Source: Alkalimonas collagenimarina
Lineage (GTDB): Bacteria > Pseudomonadota > Gammaproteobacteria > Enterobacterales > Alteromonadaceae
Reading direction: 5' to 3'
Length of the DNA stretch: 62,387 nt
NCBI RefSeq assembly: GCF_030717845.1
Contig: NZ_JAUZVZ010000023.1
Span: forward strand, 1-62,387
Below are positions 47,052 to 55,703 of the stretch, piece by piece; the first letter of the stretch is position 1, and each line of letters starts with the position of its first letter. The notes beneath the pieces were generated by a model. That model had not been told where the DNA came from and made no database searches. It saw only the letters and a list, made by a program, of their open reading frames with translations. A program made the position numbers and the translations under genes.

Positions 47052-50000
47052 ATGGATACGCACAAAGGTATTATTTCCTGGTTTGCCCGCAATAGTGTCG
47101 CTGCCAATTTGCTAATGATTATTTTGATCATTGCTGGTATTGCTTCTTTAATGACCATCAAAAAACAGATTTTCCCTGAAATTGCCCTGGATGAAGTGAC
47201 CATACGCGTGCCCTATTTAGGAGCAGCGCCGCAAGAGGTCGAGTCAGCGGTGATCGATAAAATCGAAGAGCGGCTGCGTGCCGTCAATGGCATCAAACGA
47301 ATTCGTTCTACTGCTGTCGAAGGTATGGGTACGGTACGGGCCGAAATCGCCAGCAGTTATGATATCCAGGAAGTGATGGATGAAATTAAAACCCAAGTCG
47401 CCGCCATAGCCACATTTCCTGAGCAGGCTGAACGACCTTTGGTGTATCGACAGCGTTTCCAAAGTACGGTTATTTGGTTGTCGCTGTATGGTGATGCCAA
47501 CGAACGGGCATTAAAAGAACTGGCAAAAGATGTCCGGGATGAACTGAAAAAACGCTATGCCATCAGTCAGGTTGAAGTGGTAGGTGCGCGTGACTACGAA
47601 TTATCTATTGAGTTATCTGAGGCACGGCTGCGTGAATACAGCCTGACGTTCGAACAGGTGGTGCAAGCCATTCGCAACAGCTCGGTAGACATCCCTGGTG
47701 GTAGTATTCGCTCCGATGCTGGCACTATCTTATTGCGAACCAAAGGTCAGGCTTATCGTGGCAGTGAGTTTGCCGATATTATTCTGCTGCGCTTTAATGA
47801 TGGAACTCGCCTGCGGCTGGGCGATATTGCTAGCATCAATGATGGTTTTATTGAACGAGATGGCGATGCGACCTTTGATGGTTACCCATCGATTTCGATC
47901 CGTGTTGATGCCGTGGGTGATGATAACAGCCTGCAAATCTCCGAAAATGTAAAACGCTTTGTTGATGAAAAGCGCTCAGTATTGCCTGAGGGCATCTATT
48001 TAGATCATTGGGGAGATAGCAGTTATTACCTGGAAGGCCGGATTGATTTGATGACCGGTAATTTATTCTATGGTGTATTACTGGTGTTGCTCGCGCTTAC
48101 TCTGTTTCTTGAATTCCGTATTGCCTTTTGGGTAATGGTCGGTATTCCTGTCTGTTTCCTTGGAGCCTTGGCGCTGATGCCACTGCCTATGTTTGGTGTC
48201 TCCATTAATATGATCAGCTTATTTGGCTTCATATTGGTGCTGGGTATTGTGGTAGATGATGCCATTATTATCGGTGAAAGCGCCTTTAGTGAGATAGAGA
48301 AAAAAGGCAAGTCGCTGGACTCGGTCATAGCCGGGGCGAAAAAAGTCGCCATGCCTGCAACCTTTGGTGTTCTGACCACCATTGCAGCCTTTACACCGAT
48401 GTTGATGGTGGGCGGAAGCATGGGGCCTATTTGGGAATCCATTGCGTGGGTTGTCGTACTGTGTCTGGTATTCTCTATTGTTGAATCTAAACTGATCTTA
48501 CCGGCTCATATTGCCAATATGGACACCAAGCCGTGGGATCCTGATCGACATGGTTTGTTTTACGCCTCAGGCCGCGGTGCCAGTAACTTTTTGCGGGGTA
48601 TACGTGAAGCAGTGGCTCGCTGGTTGCAGAATATTATTCAGAACCATTATCGACCCTTGATCCGTCGCTGCATCGAGTTCCGTTATGTCACCCTGGCTGC
48701 TTTTTTTGCCATGATGCTGGTGATGATCGGGTTACTCAGTGGCGGTTTCGTTCGCTGGGTGTTTTTCCCGGATATTCCAAGCGATTTCATTCAAGCCAAT
48801 ATCCAAATGGAAGAAGGCACATCCAGCTTGCAAACGCAGCTGGCATTGGACGAAATGGAAGCCGCCTTGCTTCGTGCGAACGAGCGACTTAAGTCTGAAT
48901 ACAATGCTGATGTGATTCAACACCGATTGGTGTTCTTAAACAGCGACACCCGTGGTCAAATGGTGCTTGAGCTGGAAAAAAGTGAAGGCCGCGAAATTGA
49001 TGGCTTCGAAATTGCTCGCATTTGGCGCGAAGAAATGCCAGAAATGGCTGGGGTGCGCTCGTTTAATATCAGTGCCTCCACCGGAGGCGGAGGAGGTACC
49101 GACATTGCACTGCAAATTCGCGGTGATGATTTAGCCATGCTGGAAGCGGCCGCTGATGAATTGAAATTTGCGTTATCACAGTACGAAGGCATATTCGATA
49201 TTCAGGACAACCTAAGCGGTGGTAATGATGAAGTGGTGTTGGCGTTAAAACCAGAAGCCGACTTGCTTGGCCTGACGTTAGCAGATGTTGCTCGTCAGGT
49301 ACGCTATGGTTTTTATGGCGCGGAAGCACAGCGCGTGCAACGCGATGGTGAAGAAGTCAAAGTGATGGTGCGTTACCCGAAAGACGAACGCAGTTCATTA
49401 GGTAATCTGGAACAAATGCGCATTCGTACCGCGGATGGTGGTGAGGTTCCTTTTGATATGGTGGCCAGTTATCAGCTGCAACCTGCTTTTAATGCCATCA
49501 ACCGGGTTAATGGCGAGCGGGCGGTCACCATTACCGCCTCAGCCGATAAAGACCGCATCGAGCCGGGTCAGGTGATCCGTGAAGTTCGTCAGGGCATCAT
49601 GAAAGAGTTACCCAGAAGCTATCCCGGAGTCACCACCGCCCTTGAAGGTAGTAGTCAGGATGAAGTGGATGCGCAAAAAGACATGATGAAAGCAGCCGTA
49701 CTGGCATTGTTTATGATTTATGCCTTGATGGCGATTCCACTTAAATCCTACAGCCAGCCATTGATCATCATGAGTGTGATCCCCTTTGGCTTAATTGGTG
49801 CTGTGGTCGGCCATATGGTGTTGGGGTTAAGTATGAGCATCATGTCGATGTTTGGCTTAATTGCCTTGGCTGGGGTGGTGGTGAACGATAGCTTGATCAT
49901 GGTCGACTTTGTCAACAAAGCCAGAGCGACAGGACACAGCATCCGTCAAGCGGTCGAAGAAGCGGGTACCATGCGCTTTCGAGCCATAGTACTGACATCA

Positions 50001-50219
50001 ACCACCACTTTTCTAGGGTTAACGCCTATTGTGCTTGAGCGCAGCCTACAAGCTCAAATCGTGGTGCCAATGGCGGTATCATTGGCTTTCGGTATCTTGT
50101 TCGCCACCATCATCACTTTGGTACTGATCCCAGCGTTGTATGTGATTTTAGAAGACGTGAAGAACTTGTTCCGGCGCAAAGAACTGAAAGTAGATACCCG
50201 GGTGGGTGAGTTAAGCTGA
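47052..50219 (+). CDS. RND family efflux transporter permease
   Basis: A 1055-residue inner-membrane proton antiporter of the AcrB-like superfamily. An N-terminal TM1 (about 18-34) is followed by a large periplasmic domain, TM2-TM6 (about 335-480), a second periplasmic domain and TM7-TM12 (from about 870). The proton-relay acidic pair is seen in GIVVDDAIIIGES near 400. The substrate range cannot be predicted; this clade (short N-terminal linker, DTHKGIISWFARNSVAANL start read in parts) is common in marine gammaproteobacteria and poorly characterised. It forms an operon with the adaptor gene and ends in a strong terminator. Confidence 0.92.
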   Translation: MDTHKGIISWFARNSVAANLLMIILIIAGIASLMTIKKQIFPEIALDEVTIRVPYLGAAPQEVESAVIDKIEERLRAVNGIKRIRSTAVEGMGTVRAEIASSYDIQEVMDEIKTQVAAIATFPEQAERPLVYRQRFQSTVIWLSLYGDANERALKELAKDVRDELKKRYAISQVEVVGARDYELSIELSEARLREYSLTFEQVVQAIRNSSVDIPGGSIRSDAGTILLRTKGQAYRGSEFADIILLRFNDGTRLRLGDIASINDGFIERDGDATFDGYPSISIRVDAVGDDNSLQISENVKRFVDEKRSVLPEGIYLDHWGDSSYYLEGRIDLMTGNLFYGVLLVLLALTLFLEFRIAFWVMVGIPVCFLGALALMPLPMFGVSINMISLFGFILVLGIVVDDAIIIGESAFSEIEKKGKSLDSVIAGAKKVAMPATFGVLTTIAAFTPMLMVGGSMGPIWESIAWVVVLCLVFSIVESKLILPAHIANMDTKPWDPDRHGLFYASGRGASNFLRGIREAVARWLQNIIQNHYRPLIRRCIEFRYVTLAAFFAMMLVMIGLLSGGFVRWVFFPDIPSDFIQANIQMEEGTSSLQTQLALDEMEAALLRANERLKSEYNADVIQHRLVFLNSDTRGQMVLELEKSEGREIDGFEIARIWREEMPEMAGVRSFNISASTGGGGGTDIALQIRGDDLAMLEAAADELKFALSQYEGIFDIQDNLSGGNDEVVLALKPEADLLGLTLADVARQVRYGFYGAEAQRVQRDGEEVKVMVRYPKDERSSLGNLEQMRIRTADGGEVPFDMVASYQLQPAFNAINRVNGERAVTITASADKDRIEPGQVIREVRQGIMKELPRSYPGVTTALEGSSQDEVDAQKDMMKAAVLALFMIYALMAIPLKSYSQPLIIMSVIPFGLIGAVVGHMVLGLSMSIMSMFGLIALAGVVVNDSLIMVDFVNKARATGHSIRQAVEEAGTMRFRAIVLTSTTTFLGLTPIVLERSLQAQIVVPMAVSLAFGILFATIITLVLIPALYVILEDVKNLFRRKELKVDTRVGELS

Positions 50220-50240
50220 TAAGTTTTGCTGATGTAACAA

Positions 50241-50268
50241 TGCCCCTGATCGCAGGGGCATTTTTTTT
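50241..50268 (+). terminator. Intrinsic terminator of the RND operon
   Basis: TGCCCCTG-ATCG-CAGGGGCA followed by eight T, ending where the convergent sdaA gene ends (its stop is at 50267). Confidence 0.93.
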
Positions 50269-51646
50269 AGCACTCAATAATATTCACGGCTAAGCCACCG
50301 CGTGAAGTCTCTTTGTATTTGGTCTGCATATCCTTGCCGGTGTCCCACATGGTTTTAATCACTTTATCCAGCGACACTTTTTGATCACCACTACCGCGCA
50401 GCGCCAGACGGGAGGCATTAATGGCTTTTACGGCGCCCATGGCATTGCGCTCAATGCAAGGCACTTGCACCAAGCCACCGACCGGATCGCAGGTCAGCCC
50501 CAGGTTGTGCTCCATGCCAATTTCAGCCGCATTTTCTACATGCAGCACCGAGCCACCTAAGATTTCAGTGATAGCACCTGCAGCCATCGAACAAGCGACG
50601 CCCACTTCACCCTGACAGCCGACTTCAGCACCTGAAATAGACGCATTTTTCTTGTACAAAATACCAATGGCTGCAGCCGTCAGTAGATAGCGCATGGCGA
50701 TTTCCGGAGTCACTGGCTGAATAAACTTATCGTAATACATCAACACAGAAGGAATAATACCCGCAGCGCCATTGGTGGGGGCTGTCACCACCCGGCCACC
50801 GGCAGCATTTTCTTCGTTCACCGCCAAAGCAAATAAATTAACCCAGTCCATCACTTGCAAGGGATCAGAGCTTTTTTCTACACTTAAACGACGATACAAC
50901 GACGGCGCCCGTCGTTTCACTTTTAAACCACCGGGCAAAATTCCTTCGGTACGAACCCCGCGATCGACACAATCACGCATGGTTTGCCACAGATGAAACA
51001 ACTCATCTTTGATTTGCTGTGGGCTGCGCAGTACTTTTTCGTTTTCCAGCATCAGGCTGGAAATGGATAAGCCATGTTCTTTGCATAATGCCAGTAATTC
51101 CGCTGCACTCTCATAAGGGTAGGGCGGTGGATTTTCAGCTGCAAATTGACTTGCGGCTTCTTTTTCCTTGGCAAAGTCTTCTGCTTTGACAATAAAGCCG
51201 CCACCGATAGAGAAATAGACTTCCCGGGCTATTTCTTTATCTCCTTGCCAAACCACCAGCTCCATGCCATTGGAATGAGCTTTCAGCGTTTTACGGCGAT
51301 GAAAGGTAATAGCCCCTTCACGGGGGAATTTAATGCTGTGTTCCTGACCAAGCTTTAGGGTTTGCTCGGTATGCACCTGATGCAATAACCCCGGGATTAC
51401 ATCCGGATCTATGCTTTCGGGCAAGTAACCGCACAACCCTAAGATCACGGCTTTGCCAGTGCCATGTCCAACACCGGTCTGCCCCAGCGAGCCATAAAGC
51501 TCTACCTTGATGCGTGTGACATCTTGCAGTACACCTTGTTGTTTGAGTTGTTCAGTAAACTGGTGAGCGGCCCGCATTGGTCCAACGGTATGAGAACTGG
51601 ATGGCCCGATGCCAATGCTAAACATATCAAATGCGCTGATGATCAT
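50267..51646 (-). CDS. sdaA: L-serine ammonia-lyase (iron-sulfur)
   Basis: A 459-residue [4Fe-4S] enzyme that deaminates L-serine to pyruvate and ammonia. The N-terminal beta domain begins with [22 protein letters not shown] (in parts). The C-terminal alpha domain has [16 protein letters not shown] and [19 protein letters not shown] (in parts), which hold the cluster Cys, and the protein ends in Cys (NIIEC). It is the single-chain form, close to E. coli SdaA (454). In E. coli the order is pabB-nudL-sdaA; here the three remain on one strand but with insertions between them. Confidence 0.96.
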   Translation of the reverse strand: MIISAFDMFSIGIGPSSSHTVGPMRAAHQFTEQLKQQGVLQDVTRIKVELYGSLGQTGVGHGTGKAVILGLCGYLPESIDPDVIPGLLHQVHTEQTLKLGQEHSIKFPREGAITFHRRKTLKAHSNGMELVVWQGDKEIAREVYFSIGGGFIVKAEDFAKEKEAASQFAAENPPPYPYESAAELLALCKEHGLSISSLMLENEKVLRSPQQIKDELFHLWQTMRDCVDRGVRTEGILPGGLKVKRRAPSLYRRLSVEKSSDPLQVMDWVNLFALAVNEENAAGGRVVTAPTNGAAGIIPSVLMYYDKFIQPVTPEIAMRYLLTAAAIGILYKKNASISGAEVGCQGEVGVACSMAAGAITEILGGSVLHVENAAEIGMEHNLGLTCDPVGGLVQVPCIERNAMGAVKAINASRLALRGSGDQKVSLDKVIKTMWDTGKDMQTKYKETSRGGLAVNIIEC

Positions 51647-51793
51647 AAAAAACTAATGCAATTAAAAATACATAGTTTGATTGTATACCAAAGCCAAGAG
51701 GTCTGTAAGCCGTCATGAATGAGAACAGACGTGGTTACAGGCTACAGCCCTTGCCAGTGCTGTATGATTATGTTGACATGAAATTTTCTAAGG

Positions 51794-51826
51794 GAAAAAT
51801 CATCATGCAGCTGGTGCTGCATGATG
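51794..51826 (-). terminator. Intrinsic terminator of the dipeptidase gene
   Basis: CATCATGCAGC-TGGT-GCTGCATGATG is an 11-bp perfect stem. On the minus strand it is followed by ATTTTT. It lies 18 bases beyond the dipeptidase stop codon. The remainder of 51647-51844 holds no supported gene. Confidence 0.7.
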
Positions 51827-51844
51827 TGAGTTACAAATGAGCAG

Positions 51845-53068
51845 TTAGTACTTCGCTGCAGCTTCTACGGCACGCATCACGCGCAGTACATTGCCGCTCC
51901 ACAGTGCGCGGATTTCATCTTCATTGTAACCACGGCGCATCAACTCCCAGGTCACATTGATGGTTTCGGTCGCATCATCCCAGCCTTCAACACCGCCGCC
52001 GCCGTCAAAGTCGGAAACGATACCGACATGCTCAATACCAATCAGCTTCACGGCATAATCAATATGATCGATAAATTGAGCTAATGTGACGTCTTGGTGA
52101 GTTCGCCGAAGTTCCGTTAAACCTTCGGTATAGGCTTTTACATCGGCCTCACTGGCGCCACCCCAGCCTGCAGAGAGGTACTGCTGACGTAACTCTTCTT
52201 GGCCTTTTTGAATGAGTGGGTCGATAGCTGCGACATAACTTCTGAATGCCACCATCTGAGCAACACCGCCATTGGCTTTAATGGCATTGAGTTGTTCATC
52301 ATCCAGATTCCGTGGGTTGGCATAAAGCCCGGTTGCACCAGAGTGCGAAGCGATGACCGGTGCGCGTGACAGTTCAATGGCTTCCAGCATGGTTTTCTTG
52401 CCTACATGAGACACATCTACCATGATGCCATAGTCGTTTAATGCAGCAACCAACTGGCGGCCCAGGTCGGTTAGCGTTTGTTCTCGTTTATCATCACCCT
52501 GATCAAAGCGTGGGTTTGAACTGCCTCCAAACTGGTTGTTGCCCATGTGGGTCAGGCTGGCATAACGTACACCGCGCTCGGCCCAGAGTGGAATTTCAGC
52601 CACACTCTCACCAAGCGGATACGCGTTTTCCATACCGATCAAGGCAACCAGTTTGCCTTCAGCATGCAGTGCCTCGACTTCATCTGCGGTACGAGCCAAC
52701 CCAATTTGGTCGGGGTACGCGCGGGTCATACGTTTAATCGCTTGATAGCTTTCTTCAGCCCGTTGGCGGGCATTGGCATAGCCTTGTTCAGTCATCGGGC
52801 CTTGCCCTACATAAACAATGAAGAAAGCTGCATCCAGACCTCCTGCACGCATCTTGGGTAAGTCGACCTGAGCAGAAGTAAAGCGGCCCGGATCCAGTCG
52901 TTCGGTGGCGTAACCCCGGCCAATATCGACGTGTGTATCCAGAGTCAGCACTCGGGAGTGCACGTCCCAGGCTTCTTTTTCACTAACATCCTGAATCTGG
53001 CGTTCCGCCAAGGCGGATCCCATGAATAATAAACTGCTTGCAGCGATAGCGCTGAGTAAGCGAGGCAT
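51845..53068 (-). CDS. Exported membrane dipeptidase (peptidase family M19)
   Basis: A 407-residue renal-dipeptidase-like metallohydrolase with a cleavable signal (ending GSALA-ERQ). Zinc ligands are seen in LDTHVDIG (HxD), LIGMENAYPLG (Glu), MVDVSHVGKK (His) and VIASHSGATG (His). The FDGGGGVEGW segment near 350 is typical of bacterial members. The enzyme hydrolyses dipeptides in the periplasm, supporting use of peptides as nutrients. CTCCT-type ribosome site (AGGAGACG on the minus strand) precedes the ATG. Confidence 0.92.
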   Translation of the reverse strand: MPRLLSAIAASSLLFMGSALAERQIQDVSEKEAWDVHSRVLTLDTHVDIGRGYATERLDPGRFTSAQVDLPKMRAGGLDAAFFIVYVGQGPMTEQGYANARQRAEESYQAIKRMTRAYPDQIGLARTADEVEALHAEGKLVALIGMENAYPLGESVAEIPLWAERGVRYASLTHMGNNQFGGSSNPRFDQGDDKREQTLTDLGRQLVAALNDYGIMVDVSHVGKKTMLEAIELSRAPVIASHSGATGLYANPRNLDDEQLNAIKANGGVAQMVAFRSYVAAIDPLIQKGQEELRQQYLSAGWGGASEADVKAYTEGLTELRRTHQDVTLAQFIDHIDYAVKLIGIEHVGIVSDFDGGGGVEGWDDATETINVTWELMRRGYNEDEIRALWSGNVLRVMRAVEAAAKY

Positions 53069-53163
53069 AAAGCGTCTCCTGTTCCTGATTTATTGTTTTA
53101 TTTTATAATTCACTCATTGAGAGAATGTGCGCATGGTAACCGTAGGTTGGTAGTGCATATCCA

Positions 53164-53649
53164 TCATGAATGGCTCATTGTTTTTGCAGCAAACACACTA
53201 GCCAAAATCACAACAGCAATAGCGATACCGAAATAAAGGGTCTCTATGGTAGCCCCAACTTCTACGGCTTGCTCCAAAAAGAGAATAACCATAATAACAC
53301 TAGCGACTTGAAGAAGGGTGATTTTAAGGTCATGGAAGTTTTTGATATCCATTGCTTTTAGAAGTCCCTTATTCTTCAACTCTTCCTTGGCTAAAAATAG
53401 TCGATACAACCCACTGGCAATAATTTGGAAGGTAAGTGCAATAAGGAGTGTATCGAGGACTTTTAGTAACTTTACGGCAAGCCGTTTACCTTCATCTGCG
53501 TGTGTCGGTAGTTGCGATAGGGTATCCATGACAATTTGATAAACGATGACCACACTTGAGGCATAAAGCAGACAGGCCGCAGTTGCACAAGTGATAATGG
53601 TCAATAGCACTAAGATACGGCTACTTTGTAAAAGTTTTTCCACTATCAA
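53164..53649 (-). CDS. YqhA/UPF0114 family membrane protein
   Basis: A 161-residue inner-membrane protein with three to four transmembrane helices (about 8-32, 66-86, 110-127, 134-155). The EKLLQSSRILVLL start, KLLKVLDTLLIALTF and LKITLLQV segments match the UPF0114 family, which includes E. coli YqhA. The function is unknown. It lies between the dipeptidase and nudL genes. Confidence 0.8.
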   Translation of the reverse strand: MIVEKLLQSSRILVLLTIITCATAACLLYASSVVIVYQIVMDTLSQLPTHADEGKRLAVKLLKVLDTLLIALTFQIIASGLYRLFLAKEELKNKGLLKAMDIKNFHDLKITLLQVASVIMVILFLEQAVEVGATIETLYFGIAIAVVILASVFAAKTMSHS

Positions 53650-53718
53650 GTCTCCATCAGCGACTACGTCTGAAACAACAGCATATGATGCGTTCGTTAA
53701 AAATTCATCTTATACGAA

Positions 53719-54300
53719 TTAAAAAGGGGTTCCAATCTGTTGTTTCAAGCGATACAAAATAGCAGCAGTTGCGCCCCAAATTAATTGTTGGCGCCAGTGC
53801 AAAAAGTGGACTGGAAGTTGTTTGCCCTTGTGCTGCCAGTTCCATTGCTGCCAGCGCCGCTCTTCCCATAACTCCTTGAGGGGGGCGTGAAATAAGTCTG
53901 CTACTTCGTCATGCTGCAATAACCATTCTTTTGGTGGCTCGATCAATGCCAGCCATGGCTCAATAACAAAACCGGTGCTGGTGGGTTGGTGTGGCAGGGC
54001 GCCCAATAATTGCACTTGAGCTGGCGCCAAACCAATTTCTTCTTCAGCTTCGCGCAACGCCGCCTGCTGACTTAATTCACCGGGTTCTAACCTGCCTCCC
54101 GGAAAGCTGATTTGGCCAGGGTGATGGCGTAAGTGAGCCGCGCGCTGAGTCAGCACCAGCTCCAGGCCATTGGCGCCCGATAGAATAGGCAGTAGCACCG
54201 CGGCACGATGGTGGTTAGGCCCAGCAATAAAGTTCTGCTGAACTTTGGGCGAAGCCTGGAAGGAATAACGTGTTAACAGCCAGTCGATTGAGTAATTCAC
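53719..54300 (-). CDS. nudL: CoA pyrophosphatase-type Nudix hydrolase
   Basis: A 193-residue Nudix hydrolase of the NudL/YeaB type, predicted to cleave CoA and derivatives to 4'-phosphopantetheine and 3',5'-ADP. The Nudix box GGRLEPGELSQQAALREAEE (followed by EIGL) is intact and fits GX5EX7REUXEEXGU. The upstream LTQRAAHLRHHPGQISFPGG segment (in parts) is the UPF0035/CoA-specific motif. In E. coli nudL follows pabB directly; here the toxin-like cassette separates them. Confidence 0.92.
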   Translation of the reverse strand: MNYSIDWLLTRYSFQASPKVQQNFIAGPNHHRAAVLLPILSGANGLELVLTQRAAHLRHHPGQISFPGGRLEPGELSQQAALREAEEEIGLAPAQVQLLGALPHQPTSTGFVIEPWLALIEPPKEWLLQHDEVADLFHAPLKELWEERRWQQWNWQHKGKQLPVHFLHWRQQLIWGATAAILYRLKQQIGTPF

Positions 54301-54369
54301 AGTAATACAGTCTAAATATACGAATGCACACTATACCAGTGAACGTAGTTTAAACCATACTATGGAGCA

Positions 54370-54951
54370 CTATTGGTTGGTTTCTGCTTGTTCTCTTAAC
54401 TTAGACAGAGCAGAAGAGTATTTCTGATACTCGATGTACCAACCATCTGCCAGAGGTTTGGTAAAATGAGAGTTTTCAATGGTATCAGGATCTCCTTGAA
54501 AGAAAACATCAGCATTATAATCAGCCAGTTTGGCGGGTTGATACGTGTAACTAAGGCTAGTTCCCTTGCCCGCAAAACTAATGTCCCATTCAGGGACGAA
54601 AATTGAGCATTCATGGCTATCATTTTGTTGTAACACAATGACATCAACATCAATCTGATGTAAGAGCTGATCCAGCTGTTCTAGATGAGGCTGAAAGTTA
54701 GGATTATGTTTTAGCTGCTCTAATCGAGGTTTTAAGTATGGCTCACGTTCCATCTCAGTATGGATATAATAGCGAAAGTAAGGTGTATTTAAGTCTGCTT
54801 TTATGGAACAAGCAATGTTCGCTAAAGCGTTAAACTGCGCATGATGTTGATAAAAGCGTTGCTCCAACACTTCGACGTCTGGCCGTTTGTCACAAGCGGT
54901 AAGTGTCAATACGCTGATCATTAAAAAATATAGATGGTTATGATGACCCAT
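54370..54951 (-). CDS. Small lipoprotein, candidate immunity protein (copy 1)
   Basis: A 193-residue lipoprotein starting at the ATG at 54951, with AAGG 8 bases upstream; an upstream GTG (54960) is less likely. The signal LYFLMISVLTLTAC ends in a lipobox with Cys followed by Asp (CDKRP). Asp at +2 predicts retention in the inner membrane, facing the periplasm. The first about 50 and last about 18 residues (FTKPLADGWYIEYQKY) are very similar to the neighbouring lipoprotein at 55123-55629. The middle differs and carries an insert of about 20 residues (around 68-92). This looks like a diverged immunity protein. It is not recognised as a known family. Confidence 0.75.
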   Translation of the reverse strand: MGHHNHLYFLMISVLTLTACDKRPDVEVLEQRFYQHHAQFNALANIACSIKADLNTPYFRYYIHTEMEREPYLKPRLEQLKHNPNFQPHLEQLDQLLHQIDVDVIVLQQNDSHECSIFVPEWDISFAGKGTSLSYTYQPAKLADYNADVFFQGDPDTIENSHFTKPLADGWYIEYQKYSSALSKLREQAETNQ

Positions 54952-55011
54952 ACTGAACACCTTGGCTGCGTTTGCCAGAGCTTAACAGCCCTGACAAATT
55001 AACTATAATAA

Positions 55012-55103
55012 TTATGGAATTATCCAAAAACTACAGGTTTTTTCCATGTAAAACATGCCATTGGGTAAGCCTGAAGGAAAGTACCAAAGTTCGCAGTTGA
55101 TCA
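55012..55103 (-). pseudogene. C-terminal remnant of the 431-residue exported protein gene
   Basis: In the frame of the neighbouring 55704-56999 gene this stretch encodes about 28 residues ending in the same stop. It reads CELWYFPSGL-x-NGMFYMEK-x-CSFW-x-IP, differing from the intact gene at only three residues over the last 27, with both Cys kept. Upstream the frame meets a TGA, and no further homology to the gene is evident. The spacer after it (containing TGCCAGAGCTTAA) is also shared with the spacer after the intact gene. It marks an ancestral tandem duplication. Confidence 0.85.
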
Positions 55104-55122
55104 TAAGAGCTGTGCAATCAGT

Positions 55123-55629
55123 TCATCCATATTTATGGTATTCAATGTACCAACCACTGGCCAGCGGCTTGGTAAAACGGATTTCCTTTCGTTCCACTTC
55201 TGGAGTGCCTTTAGTATCGTAAAGATCGGGATGGTATTCGATAATCTCAGTAGGTTGAAAGCTAAAACCGATGGTAATTCCACTGCCGGCAAAAGCAGAC
55301 GACCATTGAGTGATATGTAATGTGCAGCCCGGCGCACCTTTTTGTTGTAACACAATGTGTTCAGCGCCTATCTTTGTCATTAGTTGGTCAAGCATTTGAA
55401 ATTCTTCGGACAGTGAATCACTGAACTGCTCGCCACTGTTGACCTCATAGCGCAACCAGCGGGTGTTAAGCTCGCTCCTTATCGAGCAAGCGACTTTAGA
55501 AATGACTTCAAACTGTGTTTGATGTTGATAAAAACGTTGCTCCAGCACTTCGATGTCTGGTCGTTTGTCACAAGCTGCTAGTATCAACACGCTTATTATT
55601 AAAAAATACAGCCGGTTTTGATGATTCAT
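55123..55629 (-). CDS. Small lipoprotein, candidate immunity protein (copy 2)
   Basis: A 168-residue lipoprotein with signal LYFLIISVLILAAC and CDKRP after the lipidated Cys (Asp at +2: inner-membrane retention expected). The first about 50 residues (RPDIEVLEQRFYQHQTQF and so on) and the C-terminal FTKPLASGWYIEYHKY match the downstream paralogue; residues about 60-140 do not align well. GGAG precedes the ATG. It starts 74 bases after the 431-residue exported protein gene on the same strand, so it is likely its direct partner. Function is inferred from context. Confidence 0.78.
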   Translation of the reverse strand: MNHQNRLYFLIISVLILAACDKRPDIEVLEQRFYQHQTQFEVISKVACSIRSELNTRWLRYEVNSGEQFSDSLSEEFQMLDQLMTKIGAEHIVLQQKGAPGCTLHITQWSSAFAGSGITIGFSFQPTEIIEYHPDLYDTKGTPEVERKEIRFTKPLASGWYIEYHKYG

Positions 55630-55703
55630 GCGAACTCCATGGCAGGTAAACTGTGCCAGAGCTTAATCCTCTGGCATAGAATGTGAAATTAAACTCAAAT
55701 AAT

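Noticed and set aside
55101-55355. 84-codon frame overlapping the second lipoprotein gene
   Set aside because: It is another frame of the lipoprotein coding sequence; the lipoprotein frame has the signal, lipobox and paralogue.
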